A stretch of DNA of 64,000 nucleotides from assembly GCA_020746105.1 (NCBI GenBank), contig CM036617.1:165424912-165488911 (forward strand). Reading direction: 5' to 3'. Shown here piece by piece: positions 1 through 13,196 of the stretch. Positions within the stretch are counted from its first letter, which is position 1. Every line of letters starts with the position of its first letter. The notes under the pieces are model-generated. The model was not told the origin of the DNA, ran no database searches, and saw only the letters and a list, made by a program, of their open reading frames with translations. A program made the position numbers and the translations under genes. This DNA comes from Trogon surrucura (lineage: Eukaryota > Chordata > Aves > Trogoniformes > Trogonidae).

Positions 1-3000
1 GTCTTCAGATAAGCCATCGTTTGGTCCTTGCTCAAGATGCCACCTCTTGCAGCCAAGTCACTAACCTCCTAAGGGGGCAGGAAAGATGGGAGACGTTTGT
101 TGTTCTTTTGCTATTTTAAAGAACAAAACTGTCTCTCTTTGACATTTGTGTCCTGACCCTGGAAAATCCCAGACGGGTGCCTGTTCTCCGGATCTCATTT
201 CTTCTTTGTCTTGCCAGCCCAGGTTTGCTGATCTGTGTGGTGTATCGGGGGGCCTACACTTGTGGTCCTCGTTTTGGACAGAGAGTAATGAAGCTAGGGC
301 TCGTGGCTCGCTCTTTCTGTCATGAAATGGTGAGTGATTCTGAATGAGGCTCTTGGCTGAGTGTGTGCCTTCTGGGTTTCTTTTGGTATGAATTTGTATA
401 TTTAATGTATATGTGTCCAGTGAATTATGGTGCAGATCTTTTCTAAGTCAAAAAAAAAATAAACTCTTTACTATGTTACATTCAGATAGTTTGTTCATTG
501 GTGTTGCTTTTTATTTCTCAGCTAGTTCCTGGGTTTGGTTTTGTGTTGTTTGTTTGTTTGTTTTTTTCTTGTTTATTTGTCAAGAACCTGCATTGTCTGG
601 ATTAGAGCAAGTTTCTGTGTAACATAGGAACATCTTTGGCCCATGTTTGGTAGTGCTTGTTAAAAGATGTGTGGGCAGCTAAATTCCCCACAAGTACAGT
701 GTCCCGTGGCTTTGAGTACCTTGAGAGAGACTAGTTCATTCCTGCTTTCTTGTTCCTGGAATAGGCTGTAGCAGATGTCCCCTTCATTTTTTTATTTTCT
801 TATTTTTTACTACTGCTCTTTCTACAGCTGTATCTTGCTGCAGGTATAAATGCATCTGACAAAGTGCCACCTCTGTTTCCCTTTCCATCTTTCTTCTATA
901 ATTTGTACCCATCAGCAATGACATTTCATTTATGAAACTGAGTCCCTCTGCAACATTTCAGTGTTACCTGGTACAATGTAATCCTTGACATTTAAGTAAC
1001 TCCCAAGCTCTTGTTTCCTATGCTCCCTTTATTTGTGTATACAAAAGCCTGTTTTAAAATTCCTAACCATATTTCAGAATAAATCCAGCCTCTATTTTAT
1101 ATTTGGGCATTAAGGTACATGAAAAAGTATTTGCAGTAAATGAAATCTTTGTCTTTCTTTCAGTGTTTAAAGGCCATATAGCAATTGCATTTGTACCATT
1201 AAAGAGGAGTCGGTCTAATCTGAGCTTGTTTCATGGGATATGTCAGGGCTCTGTGGATCTTGAACCTCTGTAGTATTAGCACCACCATCACTTTGTGCCT
1301 TTTCTTTTTCTGTACTTTAGCAAGGATCTCCAAGAAAGTAAAATAAACGTATCCTCCCCCTCATTTCACTGCTACTTTAATATTACACTTTTCTCTTGTT
1401 TCTTGACACTTTTGTCTGTCCTCTTTCAAAATCAGGGAGCAGTCCAGGAATGAATGACCTCTTTGTGTCCCTAGACCTTATGTCCCTTTCCTTAGCCTGC
1501 TGAAGAAATGCAAATTTGGGAATCCTCATTAACAAGCAAGGCTTAGGAAAAGCACAGTCAGTGACTGGAGGAACCATCTTGGAAGAGAGATTTATGGATG
1601 TAGATGAAACGGTAAAGCCTTTATGCATGTAGCAAGGCTGGCAGATGTTTACCTAACTCTTTGCACAATACCTATTTTTGATCTTTCTTGCAAGTCTGGG
1701 CACATGTACTTGGGGAGTTAGGGTACAGAAAACAACAGCGTAACTTACAGCTACTCCGTTCTCACTCCCAACGTGGGCAAATTTGCTGTGCTTTTCAGCA
1801 AGACAGGGAAGTACGGGACAGTAGCTGAGAAATGTCTGCACAAGAGTCTAGAGGCAAAATGGCTGGTGTATCCTAAACTCATAACATAGTGTGTCAATGT
1901 CTCAAGTTTTGGAGATGTTTCTAAACCTGCTTCCCTCCCTCTCCAGCCTCTCTGCAGTATCAACTTCTTCCTTTTCATCTGACTTGTTAGGTTCTGTTTC
2001 CTTTTTCTAAAACATCAGATGTGTCACTTGTAGGAGAACTGCAGGCATAAAGCAGCCCTTCCGTCTGTCTCAGGTAGAAAGATGATGGAGAGTGCAGAAA
2101 GCCATGATTTTATAGATACTGGATGTGTGAAATTGCACATAACCAGGAAAACACAACCAAAAGAATTTGTGCAGAAAGCAGAGAGGCAAACTACAGTATC
2201 TGAATAATGATGATTGTAGCTCTTACAGAGGGCCTAAAACCTAGAACATAAAGAATAGAGCTGATTTTAACGCATATACATATAGTAGCAAAGGGAAGGA
2301 TGAGGGAGGTCAGGTTAAGGATTGTGAGTATTGACTGTATTGAGGGAGTCCTTCGCCTTTTTAGTTTACTTAAAGCAAAAAAAAAGCTTCTGAGCAGCAA
2401 ATTTCCAATGTGCGTGAAAGAAAAGTATGTTGCACCAGTGGGCTGTGGACTGATCATCATTTAGCATGGACTCGGGGGTGAATTTGGCACATGCCTGCTG
2501 TGGGCTGAATGAACACCCACCCGTGTTTCTTGCCATTTGATTTACCAAACTGGAGTGGCTGCTACAGCAAGGATAGTGCCCTCTGCAATTGGACCAAGAG
2601 CCGATTGACTGTGGGGTGGAACACTACTTTCAAGAGACTCCAGTATTTGTACTCTGTCAAGTGTTGTGCCCTTTTAAATTCAAGTGCCCAAACCAGTACT
2701 CACAAGCCATGAACATGAGAACATGGGGTGACGAATAGGAACAGCTCTGCATGATCTGCATCCTTGTGATATGGCTGGTGCAACGCACTGATCTGTGCTT
2801 CCCATCAACTGGCAACAGAATAATGGTAGGATGGAGAATGGGCGGGGGTAAAAAGCACATAAGCGAGCTGGCTGCTTACTCCAGAGCTGGGTCCTACACC
2901 GAGCACTGAAAACAAAGGCTACGTCTTGCACGCCAACAGGGTGTGTGGGATAGGAATGGCAGTTCTCTGTATCTGCAGAGCTGCAGCAGTCCAGATCTGG

Positions 3001-3772
3001 GGTTTTGCACACTTGGGATTGTGAAAAATATCAACGTTACAGCTGAGTGTTTATGTGGGCAGACTCTTGTGTCTGAGGTTCCCCTCAGAGAAAAGGTCTA
3101 AGTGTTGCTGTTTGCTTATAAAGTGCAGAACCACACTTGCCCCTTCTTGCATTGTTTGGTGGGTATTGTGCTTAGGAAATGCAGGAGCTACCTTATTATT
3201 ACTATTATTATGCTCTGGCTTTGCTGAAACTTCAGTGCTACAGGAAACGAGCAGGAACTGCCAGGGACTGGTGTCTAACTTCTGCAGAGGGGACACTTCA
3301 ACAAAGAAATATAATTAAAAGAAAAAGCTAGCTCTGAGAAATTACAGTATATTTGGTGAAACTCTGTGTGAAATCTCCAGGTGTAGACGCTAGACAACCT
3401 TGGGAAAAGGGCATTTACCTCAAGTGTTTGAAAAGAAAAGCTATTTAAACTTTGAAAGAGCTATTGGTTTTATTGTTGCAATATTTATGATCCTCTCTTT
3501 ATAGGTCATGCAACCATTTCCTTAGTTATCCTTAATCTCCGACCAGAAATTCTTTCCCTTGGCTGGCAGTCCCCTTGTGCTGCACACTTGTACTACAGAA
3601 ACAGAAAATAGCAAATCTAAACAAAGTGGGATCATTTATAGCCATCTTGCTAAGTGCACAACACATCTGCAGAAGGATCAATTGCTCTGATTTAGCATGG
3701 CCATTAGTGACATTTTGCTGCTACTGGAAGGAAGAAAATGCCTCTGTTTAGTGTCCTGAGGTATAACTGCAA
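1..3772. other. Upstream AT-rich sequence, no gene recognised
   Basis: No open frame here has a recognisable domain or splice-bounded structure; the longest (about 110 codons on the minus strand near 2.7-3.0 kb) overlaps equally unremarkable frames on both strands. Low-complexity pieces include an A-run near 450 and a TTTG-type run at about 547-567. I see no tRNA-like A/B boxes and no transposon ends. It could be intergenic DNA, or an intron or UTR of a neighbouring gene. Confidence 0.5.
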
Positions 3773-3955
3773 TAATCATAGACATTAGAAATGGAAAAGG
3801 CCACTAGGTCGTCTGGTCCATTGCTCAAGTACAATGCACAGCAATTCACCAAAATGCCTTTTCTAGGACTTGGTAAATTATGCTACCACTTGTTTGAAAT
3901 TCTCCTTCACAGTCTAATAAATCTCATGGGAAGGAAGTTAAAAAAATAACTTTTC
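3773..3955 (-). repeat. Old CR1 LINE 3' fragment
   Basis: Reading left to right, the segment opens with an 'aatcatagacattagaaatgg' type motif. It then follows the layout of a CR1 3' region seen in reverse complement: 'ggaaaaggccactaggtcgt', a 'ctggtcca' block, and later a 'cttcacagtctaataa' block. The element therefore lies on the minus strand. It is short and diverged from the better preserved copies elsewhere in the window, so it is probably an older insertion. No coding part remains. Confidence 0.7.
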
Positions 3956-6900
3956 TGGAGAGGTACAGTAGGTAGACATTCTGACAGGCATTGCACTGAA
4001 ATAATGACCTGTCTCCTGGTTTATTGAAGCATCTGCCATTGCCCTTTCACAATGAGGACACTATAATACATTCACTTCCTTTGTTCTGTATTTATGACTG
4101 CGGCATTTCGATAAATCAAAAGTTTTCTGGGAAGAAAAGTTGGAGCGGTCTCCGCTGGTTTTCTCACCAACTTCCAAACCACTTTTCATGCTGTTAATTG
4201 AGCTACAGAGCTGAAGTCATGCTTCTGCAAATCCAGATTAATTTCCCTGTACCCAATGGGGTTACGCTGAATTTACGCTGGAGTTACTGACAGCGCAGTA
4301 TGACCAACAACTTCCTCTTTGCATCCAAGGAGACAGACTCACAAGAACAAAGAGAGAGACAGACAAGCACAGGCGCCAGCTACAGATGCTGTACCCTGCA
4401 GCCAAAAGGAGGGTGTTGTTTCAGGCAGGCTCCATCTTGTTCCAAAGTCTTCCACTTAAGTAGAGCTTGGTGTAAGTAACTGGGAATTCACCCATGTGCA
4501 GCAGCATTGTTAAAGGACGCCCGTGGAAACACTGTAGGGTCTTCGCCTTGAATGTCACTGCAAAAGCATTTGCTGCAACAGAAGGTCTTCTGGAGGACTT
4601 GAGCTCCCTCGATAACCACAGTCTCCCAGTTGTCTTGAACACGACCCTGGCCTGGAGTGTCTTGGAAGAGGAGCTTAAAATGTGTTTCCTTGCTCTTTGT
4701 CCACTAGCACTACCCTGTGGAAGCAGGACCACATGTTACAATAGATACCAGGGCTGGTTTAGGCTCTGTAAGATCCTGAATGACAATAAGCAATGCAGCA
4801 GCAGCAATCAAGCAGCTGAAGCAAACAGACTAGAACTGAACTGCTGAGGGCTCTTGAGAGGGAACGCGCCTTTTTTTTTTAGCAAGGTCCTTGAATCCAG
4901 AACAGCAGTCATAAAAGAAGGAACATTTTGCTCTTTTTCAGGGAAGAAAAAAAAGAAAGCAAGCCGCAACAAACTTTTGACTTCCCTCTAGCAATCCAGG
5001 AATTGCTTTCGGGCAGGGTTAGGAAGAAAGCCCTGGGGTTTTTCCTTTCTTTTTTTTCACGTGAGGGATAGAGAACATGGTATTTTGAGAAGGGCCTCTT
5101 GCGTGTGATGAAATCCACCAGAATCTTGGTTACCTTTCCTTCCTTGCACAAAAAGAAAATGACACAGTTGGCCGAACGCTGCTGTAGCCCATGGGCAAAT
5201 GAGTCTTCCTCCATTGGTGCCTGCCTCCTATCAGTGTCTCCTAAGAGGTCATCTTCCATTACCAAGAGGTCTTATAATTGCTCCCAAGGAGTCGGCCTGA
5301 GGGCTTTGCCCCCATAGACCCACCTGGAACTCCCAGCAGCTGATCCTGCAACAGCCACTGCGAAGCCGCTGGCAGATTTCCATAGAGGCGACACACAAAG
5401 CTGTGCTCACAGACCCAGGTCGACTTTGCTGCCAACTGTTGCAGAAGCAGAGCTGGGGCAGCGAGTGAGTCATGGGGTTTGCAAGTAGTCAAGTTTGAGC
5501 GGTGAAGAAAAAAGAGCTTGGCCCACCCAGCGTTGCTGTTCTTTGTTCCTGCAGCTGCCAGAGGCGAAGTCATGGGAATGGCTGCTGCCGCCTTCCTTGG
5601 GGCTCACCGCACCTGATGTAGGGGTGACCCTGGGCCGTTTTCCTTCGGAGCTCTTCCTCCTGGTGCTCACAGCCTGTTGCTGCTATCGACCTCCCTTCTG
5701 CCTCGCCAAACAGCTATCTCTGCTGCTGCAGGGTCTTTGCCAGGGACGCCCTGCAGCTGATCAGGAATGACGCAAGGGTGAGAAGACTGCAGCTGATGAG
5801 AGCTCTGTGTGAGGGACAAAACACGCCCTTCTATGCACAGCGCTGGCCCGAGCTCCAACAAACCTCCCATATAGCTTCCCACTCCCTGGCACACAAGATC
5901 TTCCCCACGTTTTTCCCATCATTCGCGTTCTGCCTCACATTGAGATTTTCAGTAACCACATTATTTTTACCGATCCGAGTTTTATGCCGTCTCTCAGCTG
6001 GTTTCCCCTTCCATCCTTCTTACTTACAATGCTTCCTTCTTGAATTATTCTTGCTTTCTGTCCTCAGGTCCTGCCAAAATTGACTCTGGCCCCTTTGCAA
6101 GTGTACGTTAGCAGTCCAGTTAAACACTTGGGGATGGGGTTTTTTACTGTTGGGTTTTCTTTGTGGTTTGTTTTTGGTTGTTTTTAATAGAAATGTAACT
6201 TATGTTTCCCCATCAAACATCAGTTTTGGAAACCTTAGGAAGAAAAAGAAGCCTGTGAAGGGGGAATAATATAGCTACCATCCAAAGTGGGAGAGTTTAG
6301 AGTCAAATTGTAGCTTTACATCTGTAATCAAAACTGACAGCAACTTGTATGTTTTTTCCTTCTTCACCTCGGCTGCCTAAAGGAGGCACAATTTTCCACA
6401 TGCTAGAAAAGGAAACAGATTTCCCCCATTTAGGTTTCCTGCCCTGCATCCTGCACCCTCTACTGCCCCATCCTACAGTAACTCTTCAACCTCTCCCCTG
6501 TTCTCCAGGCCCCGCTCCTTGTTTTCTCATATGTTTTTCTCACAGAGCATTATTCCTGCTCGCTGTCTGTGTCCAGCTCACTAGACCGAAGAAGGGAAGC
6601 GGCTTTGCCGATGGTATCGCTTTCGGTCCCGCCGACAAGTGCGGACAGCGCTGTGCTTTTTTTACTACGGACAGTCTCCTCTTCCACAGACTAAGGAGCA
6701 ACAGCAGCCGTTCTGCTTGCTTTGATCTCATTAATAATGAAGGACAATAGGAGCCCTTCTGAATGTGAGGAAAAAGCTTGAGTTAGAATGAAAAATTAAA
6801 CAGCATACCAAATTAATTAGAACCACAGCAAAGCCTTGGAAAGCTGCCACCTTAAATTACTATACAGCTACAACTCCCAGCAAATAATAATAGTTTTAAA

Positions 6901-9900
6901 AAAAAAATTTAAAATCATATGCTCTCGCTATCCTAACAAGAATTTGGGATAGAAGGACAGGTGGGAGCTTTCCCCAGCATCAGTATTGATCGTACGTGTG
7001 TGATGTTATCAGATGTAGGTTCCTTATTCCCCTGTTGCAAGTGCAGGGGCGTACACCTACCCACAGCTCCTGTGGCCTAGGGAAGGAGCGGGCAGGAATG
7101 TGGCCAGCCTTCTCCATTCCTCCAAACCCGATTTTCTGTTGTGATGGGGCTGGGTGACACAAAATGGTACATAAATGAGTACTATATGTCAAAGTGGCTA
7201 ACTTGGGAGAAATAAAACACTCCCGTGTAGATGTGAACCTTGGAAAATGGAGGAAGTGCCTATAGCAGTTACCCGAAGTCTAGCTGTAAAATTCTAAAGC
7301 TGTCCTGATGATGAAGGTGGACCCATGACAATAAAATACTGTAACTGCTTTTATGTACCTATGTTTTAGTTTTCATTTAGGTTCAGCTAAAGGTGGCTCA
7401 AATCAGTTTTCCGCAGGCTGCTACTGGTGTTGAGAATCATAGCTCTAACCAAGTTGGTGGAATGGGCAGGTTAAAAGGTAAGTAAAATCTTGTATGAAGA
7501 GCACGTGGCCTCTGGCCTCAGCACAACTGCTCCAGTCCTCACCAATAATTCCTATATGCACACTGGTTCACTTTCAGCACTGAAAGCACAAAGCAGGCAT
7601 CCTCCTCTGCCAATGTAGTGAAAAAATTGGGGGGAAAAAAAAAGGCTGTTTGGGTAAAAGAATACAGTATTATTCAAAACATTTTCCTAATTGCCTTTTT
7701 TTCCATAAAAAAATCCCCACATGTTACCACTGTTTTGCTGAAAATGGCAATATCTAAAATAGTTTCAAATGATGTTAATGAAGCATTGTTTTAATTTTGC
7801 CTCCAGGAAAACAAGACAAAATACTATTATAAATTGTTCTTCATTCAAAAATACTGCCACCATATTAGTAAGTTTTTCCATTTAGCTGTGGGCTGACAAC
7901 CTTCTCTCCTCCTCGTTTCCTTCCAACAGTGTTATGTGAGCGCAACAACACAACACACTGAAACTTCTGCTAAGCACTTTGCCCAAGACATGCACAAACC
8001 GCTCGTTTCTAGTGCAACTGTATGTCTTTCCTGAGTATGACACATAAAAATACATAATGTCAAAATAAGCCTATTATATTAAGAACAGTTACAGATGTGG
8101 AGACGTCTGACTGAGACCTAAAGCTCAGATCCTGAACACTAACAGTCACTAAAGGTATTTTTTTTACATTTTTTTTTGTAAAGCAGGAACGTTAGCATAA
8201 TGTACAAATTTGAAAATTACATTTGACATTATCTCGCTAATTTCTTCCTGCTATTTCATTTAATTCTAGCATTCATTACTACTTTTTTTTCCTCAAATTG
8301 CTCTTTTGTGTTTGTTCTCTGCTGTTGTAGGTGACCTAGAAAGGAAAAAATAATTGGGTTGAAATATGCTTTTTATTTTGAATACAAACTCCTTTTTCCT
8401 AGTCCCATTTTTACAGCTCCCAGGCATATGAAGTATTACTTCCTCTCTCTGTCTTGCTTGTTCCCTGAAATGTTGCGTGAAGGATGCAGAATGGTTAAGA
8501 AGTTTTCTCAACACTCAGCTGAAGGACCAGGAAACGCTGAATCCTTAGCAGATAGATTTTCTGAAAGTAATTGTTAGGATAAATACTCTTAAAGAATGAT
8601 AATTGGTATTTTAAACAGTATCAAAATGATTCCAAATATATGAATGGTTTATTGCTCTCGTACTTTGACGTCATATGCCTGCTGAAACTTCACTGATGTC
8701 TTCTAGGAAAAGGACAGATTAAAAAAGAGTTTCCAGGGGAAAGAAATAAGCAGGAAAATAATCTAATTAGCCCATCTTTATATATAACAAGAGAACATCA
8801 ATTCTGCTATTACCTTTTAACAACAGCGACCTCCTTTTCCAGTGCTGCCTGCATTTCAGTCCCAGCTAAAGCACAGCACTGTATCATATGTTAAACACCA
8901 CATTTCATAAAAGAACATTTTAACATAATGCACCATAAAGAGCATCAGCATATGCTTTACTGTGGCTTTGCAAAAAAGTAACCTCGTAATTTCAGTGCAG
9001 GTAATTAACTAGTGTACATTCTGTGTCCACTATCTACCTGCTGCTTAAAGCGTCTGAAGCAGAAAACAAGCAGGGTTAGCAAATACTGGTTTTCAGTATC
9101 AGTAGCCCAGAGTTGATTCAGGTGTATTAATTAAAAAAACCTAGCCAGCCAATAAAAAAGGTGTTATGACACTGCTGGAAATAATAAACCAGCGTCAGAT
9201 CTAAAAAAAAAATACTTTCAACTCCAAGTATCAAAGCTGGTTCTAGTGTTTTGTCCCCTCTCATTCCTGCATTGAGAAGTGCCCCAGGCTGGGAGCACTC
9301 CCTGTTTCCTTAGAAAAGTCCCTTTACACAGCCTGGTCTGTACAGTATCGCCATCAGGTGTAGTATTATCCGTCTCTCTGTTATCACAAGTAAACTGAAT
9401 TTTAAAAAAGAAGAGGCCATGTATTTTCACAGCATAAGGTGAGGTTGGAATAGACAAAAGGTTGTGGAATTGACCCAGCCCTGGAGCGCGTCCATCTCTC
9501 TGGCTATAGCCCCTGTGAGGTTTGATACTTTAAGACCTTTGCAGGCAGGGTCCCAGCCTGTTTATGCAGCCACCATATTCGTACTGCAGTGAGCCCGTTC
9601 CCCGGAGCTTTGGCGGTCATCTGTCATTCACCACAGAAGTAAGATCTTCCAGAAGTCGTCACCCCAAAGTAGCCCAACCTTTCCCACCACCTGGAGACAC
9701 ACCGCAGCGGTAGTGTAACACTGACATCCAGTGGATGAAAAAATGCAGTTTCACCAGCCAACTTGGTCACGTTTTTGGATAGACGTGGCAATGGGGGAGA
9801 TACAAAAAAAAAAAAAAAATAGGAAGAAGTATTTTGTTCATAAGCGTTTCCTTCCCCAAAATCTACAGGTGACCCATGTGGGAACTTCTGATCCATCCAT

Positions 9901-11479
9901 TATCATTTCAGACAAACCAACCAATTCTGCTTGCTTTCTACAGCTCAAATTTGTTCCGTAGCGTGAAACTTCAGGGACAACGGAGCATGGTATCTTGTGC
10001 TCCTCTGAAATGAAAATGTCTGGCTTCCTAGGCCCATGCAAAACAAATCATTGATTCACTTTGCTTTCCACGTCCTGCTACAAGTGTACTAAAACCCTGA
10101 GGAAAACATATAAAGGAAAAGCTGCAAATGAACACTAATAAGGGGAAAGGGAATCAAAACAGGGAAATAGTTTTATTATTTTTTTACTCATGGCAAAACA
10201 AAGTCAGCATCCTGGATGTGTCCTTTCTGTTTACAGCAAGAAAAATATGTATAGATATAGACAGGATACAGACAGTTCCTACTCAGTGGATGAACAATGA
10301 GGAGCAGAGGTGAGGTGCATCCCCAATTTATACTATTTCATGTTGATTTATGCAGTACCTTCTGCATTCCTTAAAGCACTACAGTAACATGTATATACCC
10401 AGTATAAAGTCTTACTCATATTAATGGAGATCTTTCCCTCACCAATTAATGTAAAAATCAATTACTATTACTGAATTGGGAAGCCATCAAAAGATTCTCC
10501 ACTGTTTACTGACTTGTGTAGCCCTAGTTCACAGGAATCTTATCTGCTGTCCATGCCAGCAGCACACATTGTTTTGCCGAGCTAGCAGCTGTCCCTCCTG
10601 TGAACGGCTAAGCTCTGAAGGGAGAGCTCTACCAATTTTCCCAGACAGACCGTACGCTCGCTTAACACCCACAGACCTGTTCACTAATATGACAGGCACA
10701 TCACATCTCTGTACTTCTCTCTTCAGTACCAAACCAGCTATTTTCAGACGCACCACTATTCTGTTGATCAGGTTGTAACAGGATTCTCGGGAGGAGATCA
10801 AATGAAAACACCGCACTGGCATGCAGCCCTGGGTGAGGTCAGGAAGTGACGGCCATTAAGACAACAGCAGTTTTCAAAAATACTGGAGAATATGGAGAAT
10901 GAGCGCAGAAATTTGGTACAAATAAGAATACCCTCTCTCTCCTCATCTACCCTCCACATGCTTCTGTTATTGTATGTATTCCCCTCAGTGCTTTCTCTCC
11001 CTGTCACTTTCAGAGATTTACATGCTCTTTTGCTCTGCTAAACCCTTCTGTCCTGCTTATACATCTTATTTTCTTCCTTCCCTTTCTGAAATTCAACAAC
11101 ACTGCCCCATGCCCACTCTCCGGACACTTCCAGCCCCAGAGCTACCCCTGCTGCACCTCGCCCCTGTCTTCGCTATCACCTCCCAGGAAATTGTGCCCAG
11201 ATCAGCTCCTGCCTCCATCTTCCACTGCCCCATCCCTGCAAACCTGTTTCTGGCTCAGCCCACACTATAGATACCAAAGACCAGCATTTAAACAATTATG
11301 TTTATGAATGATAGTTGCTGCAGAACGATTTCTCATGGGTTTTCCTGGCTGCTGTTCACAGCTTCCATGTGAAAACTCTCAGCCCAGACCCTCTACAATG
11401 AAGGGACTGCAGATATTCCAGACAGAGAAGCCTGGAGCACCGCGGCCTGCAAACCCTCTTTCCAAAGGAAATTGCAGTT
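3956..11479. other. Upstream region with GC-richer patches, no gene recognised
   Basis: About 7.5 kb with no supported gene. Two patches, about 4,380-5,830 and 6,350-6,750, are richer in G+C and hold overlapping open frames of 90-130 codons on both strands. None shows a domain, a splice-bounded structure or a convincing start. They could be exons of an unrecognised transcript, regulatory DNA or old repeats. The rest (6.75-11.3 kb) is AT-rich with poly-A and poly-T runs, for example A-runs near 7,640 and 9,806-9,820. No tRNA, LTR or further CR1 was seen. Confidence 0.45.
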
Positions 11480-11843
11480 GGCTTTCAAAGCATTGAAGAG
11501 CAAAATTCTGCTTCATGGAAGCCAACGGCCGAGCCCCTCTCAGCCCTAACGAGCTCCAGAGACCGCCTGTGAAACATAAAATACACGTTGTCCGGATAAT
11601 CCGTCCGGCCCACATCACCGGCTGCCCTGAGACTGCCCAGGACGAGCCTCCGAAGCCGAAGGCAGGCCCTGAAGGAACACACGGGGCGGCAGGAGAGAGG
11701 CGGACCCTAAACCTCCCTCTCCCGGCTCCCTCCCCGCTGCTCCGCACGTCCGCAGGGTGAGGGCGCCATGAGCCGCCGGGACCGCCCGCCCCCTCCCTCC
11801 CCACCCCCCCGCAACGGCTGCGCCGGCGCCGCGCGGCCTCCGT

Positions 11844-11870
11844 CACGTGCGCAACTCCCCGGGCCACGTG
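11844..11870. promoter_or_regulatory. Pair of CACGTG E-boxes
   Basis: Two perfect CACGTG palindromes lie at 11,844-11,849 and 11,865-11,870, 21 bases (two helical turns) apart at the left side of the CpG island. A third is at 13,515-13,520 within intron 1. Such sites are bound by bHLH-zip factors of the USF, MYC/MAX and TFE families. Binding here is inference. Confidence 0.55.
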
Positions 11871-12129
11871 GGGGCCGCCAGGCTCACAGCATCGCCCCGC
11901 CCCGCCCAACACTGCACGCGGCCAAGCACCACCCTCCCTGCCCCCTTCCCCCTCCCCGCCCCGCACTCCAGGGTGATTGACAGTGAAATCAACCACTCAA
12001 AGGCCACACGCTGTCCCTCTCTCGCCCGGCCTCCCGGCCGCCCCCTCCCCCCGTTCTACGGTTGCTGTGTCATCCGGCGAGTGACACCGGGGGCGGTTGC
12101 CAGTTGGCTGCAAAGGCGTCGGCCTCCCG

Positions 12130-12926
12130 CCAATGGCCTCGCAAGCCGCACGACTGACATCTTCCCTGCCCAATAGTTGCCTCAAAGGGCGGGCGTGTCC
12201 GTGAAGGGAGGGGCGGAGCAAAGGGTAAATGTCGTTGGGGACGGTACGAGTGTGGCGTTGTTGCTGTTCCGCGGCGGCGGGAGGAGGGTTGGCGGGGCTG
12301 GCGCCGCTGATCGGCGGAAGCCGCGGCAGTTACTCGTTATCGCGTGTGCCCGTCGCAGCGCCCCGCCCTTGGAGCCGGCACACGAAGCAGGGACACTGAC
12401 GTAGCCTCCCCTCCCTCCTCCGCTGAGGAGGGCCCCAGCGCTGCCGCCAAGGGGCCGCCAAGGAGAACGGTTCGGTGGGCGGGTCTTCGCGCAGCTGTGG
12501 TGTAACGGGAACATCCCTTCTCCAATGGTGTCCGAGGGTGCAAGCCGCAACCCAGTCCGTAGCGGGGAAGGGCGGGGCAAGTAGGGACGGGCGGGCGGGT
12601 GCCCCATTTTAGGGGCAAGTCTCGCGGCCAACTGGCAGAAAGGAAGAAGGGGCGGGCGCCAGTGAGGGTTGTGAAGGAGGCAAGGTTAACCGATGACAGA
12701 CAGCAAGTGCAGCCAATCACTGACGGTGTAGTGACGCGACAACCCAATTAGACGCACTGGGAGGCGGGTGTTCCGCCGTGATTGATGTGGGCCGCGGCTA
12801 ACGGGCGGAGAGATCCCTGAGGCTCTTCCCAATGGGCAGCGTGTAGGGGCGGTAAGGGGAGCGGAGGGAGAAGACGAGCAGACGGAGCGGCCAATCAATT
12901 TGGGGGTCGGCAGGGCGCCGGCCAAT
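12130..12926 (+). promoter_or_regulatory. Array of eight same-orientation CCAAT boxes (NF-Y type)
   Basis: CCAAT starts at 12,130, 12,170, 12,522, 12,713, 12,744, 12,829, 12,891 and 12,922, all on the plus strand. Several continue as CCAATGG or CCAATCA, matching the preferred NF-Y context. The distances between the last five are 31, 85, 62 and 31 bases. GC boxes alternate with them. Multiple CCAAT boxes about three helical turns apart are a known arrangement in NF-Y-dependent, TATA-less promoters. The array sits just upstream of the first exon. Confidence 0.7.
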
Positions 12927-12949
12927 GGGCGGCGCGAGGGGCGGTGCGG

Positions 12950-13196
12950 GGGCGTGTCTCGGTGTGTTTGGGTTCGTGCTCCTCGGGGGAGGGAGACGGC
13001 GGCGAGGAAAGTTTTTTTGGGTTTTGGTTTTTTTTTTTTCGGTAGGGTTTTGAGCAAGGCAGGGGGGTGGGGGGGGGGGTGGCGTTTTCCGCAGCTTCTT
13101 CGCGTTTGTTGCCTCGGTTCGTGTTTCCCGGGCGGGCGGAGCCGCCCCCGGCACTGAGAAGAAGGGGGCTCAGCGCACCGCGGCGGCGCCTCAGCG
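12950..13196 (+). other. Probable non-coding first exon
   Basis: The 3' boundary is well supported: TCAGCG is followed by GTGAGTGCGG, an almost ideal splice donor at 13,197. The 5' end is not visible. It is placed after the last CCAAT box at 12,922, but dispersed starts are likely in this promoter class. The exon is GC-rich, with a T-run at about 13,028-13,039 and a long G-tract at about 13,062-13,079. An open frame crosses the donor, but its composition is a by-product of high G+C. I treat the exon as 5' untranslated. Confidence 0.6.
13061..13083 (+). repeat. G-tract in exon 1
   Basis: Two runs of six and eleven or more G residues, separated by single T residues, lie on the coding strand within the presumed first exon. 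Runs of this type can form G-quadruplexes or promote R-loops. Only the tract itself is seen. Confidence 0.6.

Noticed and set aside
11379..11996. 205-codon minus-strand open frame on the left of the CpG island
   Set aside because: Stop-free length is expected in CpG-rich DNA. It is Gly/Arg/Pro-rich, has no recognised domain or minus-strand splice site, and overlaps comparable frames on the other strand.
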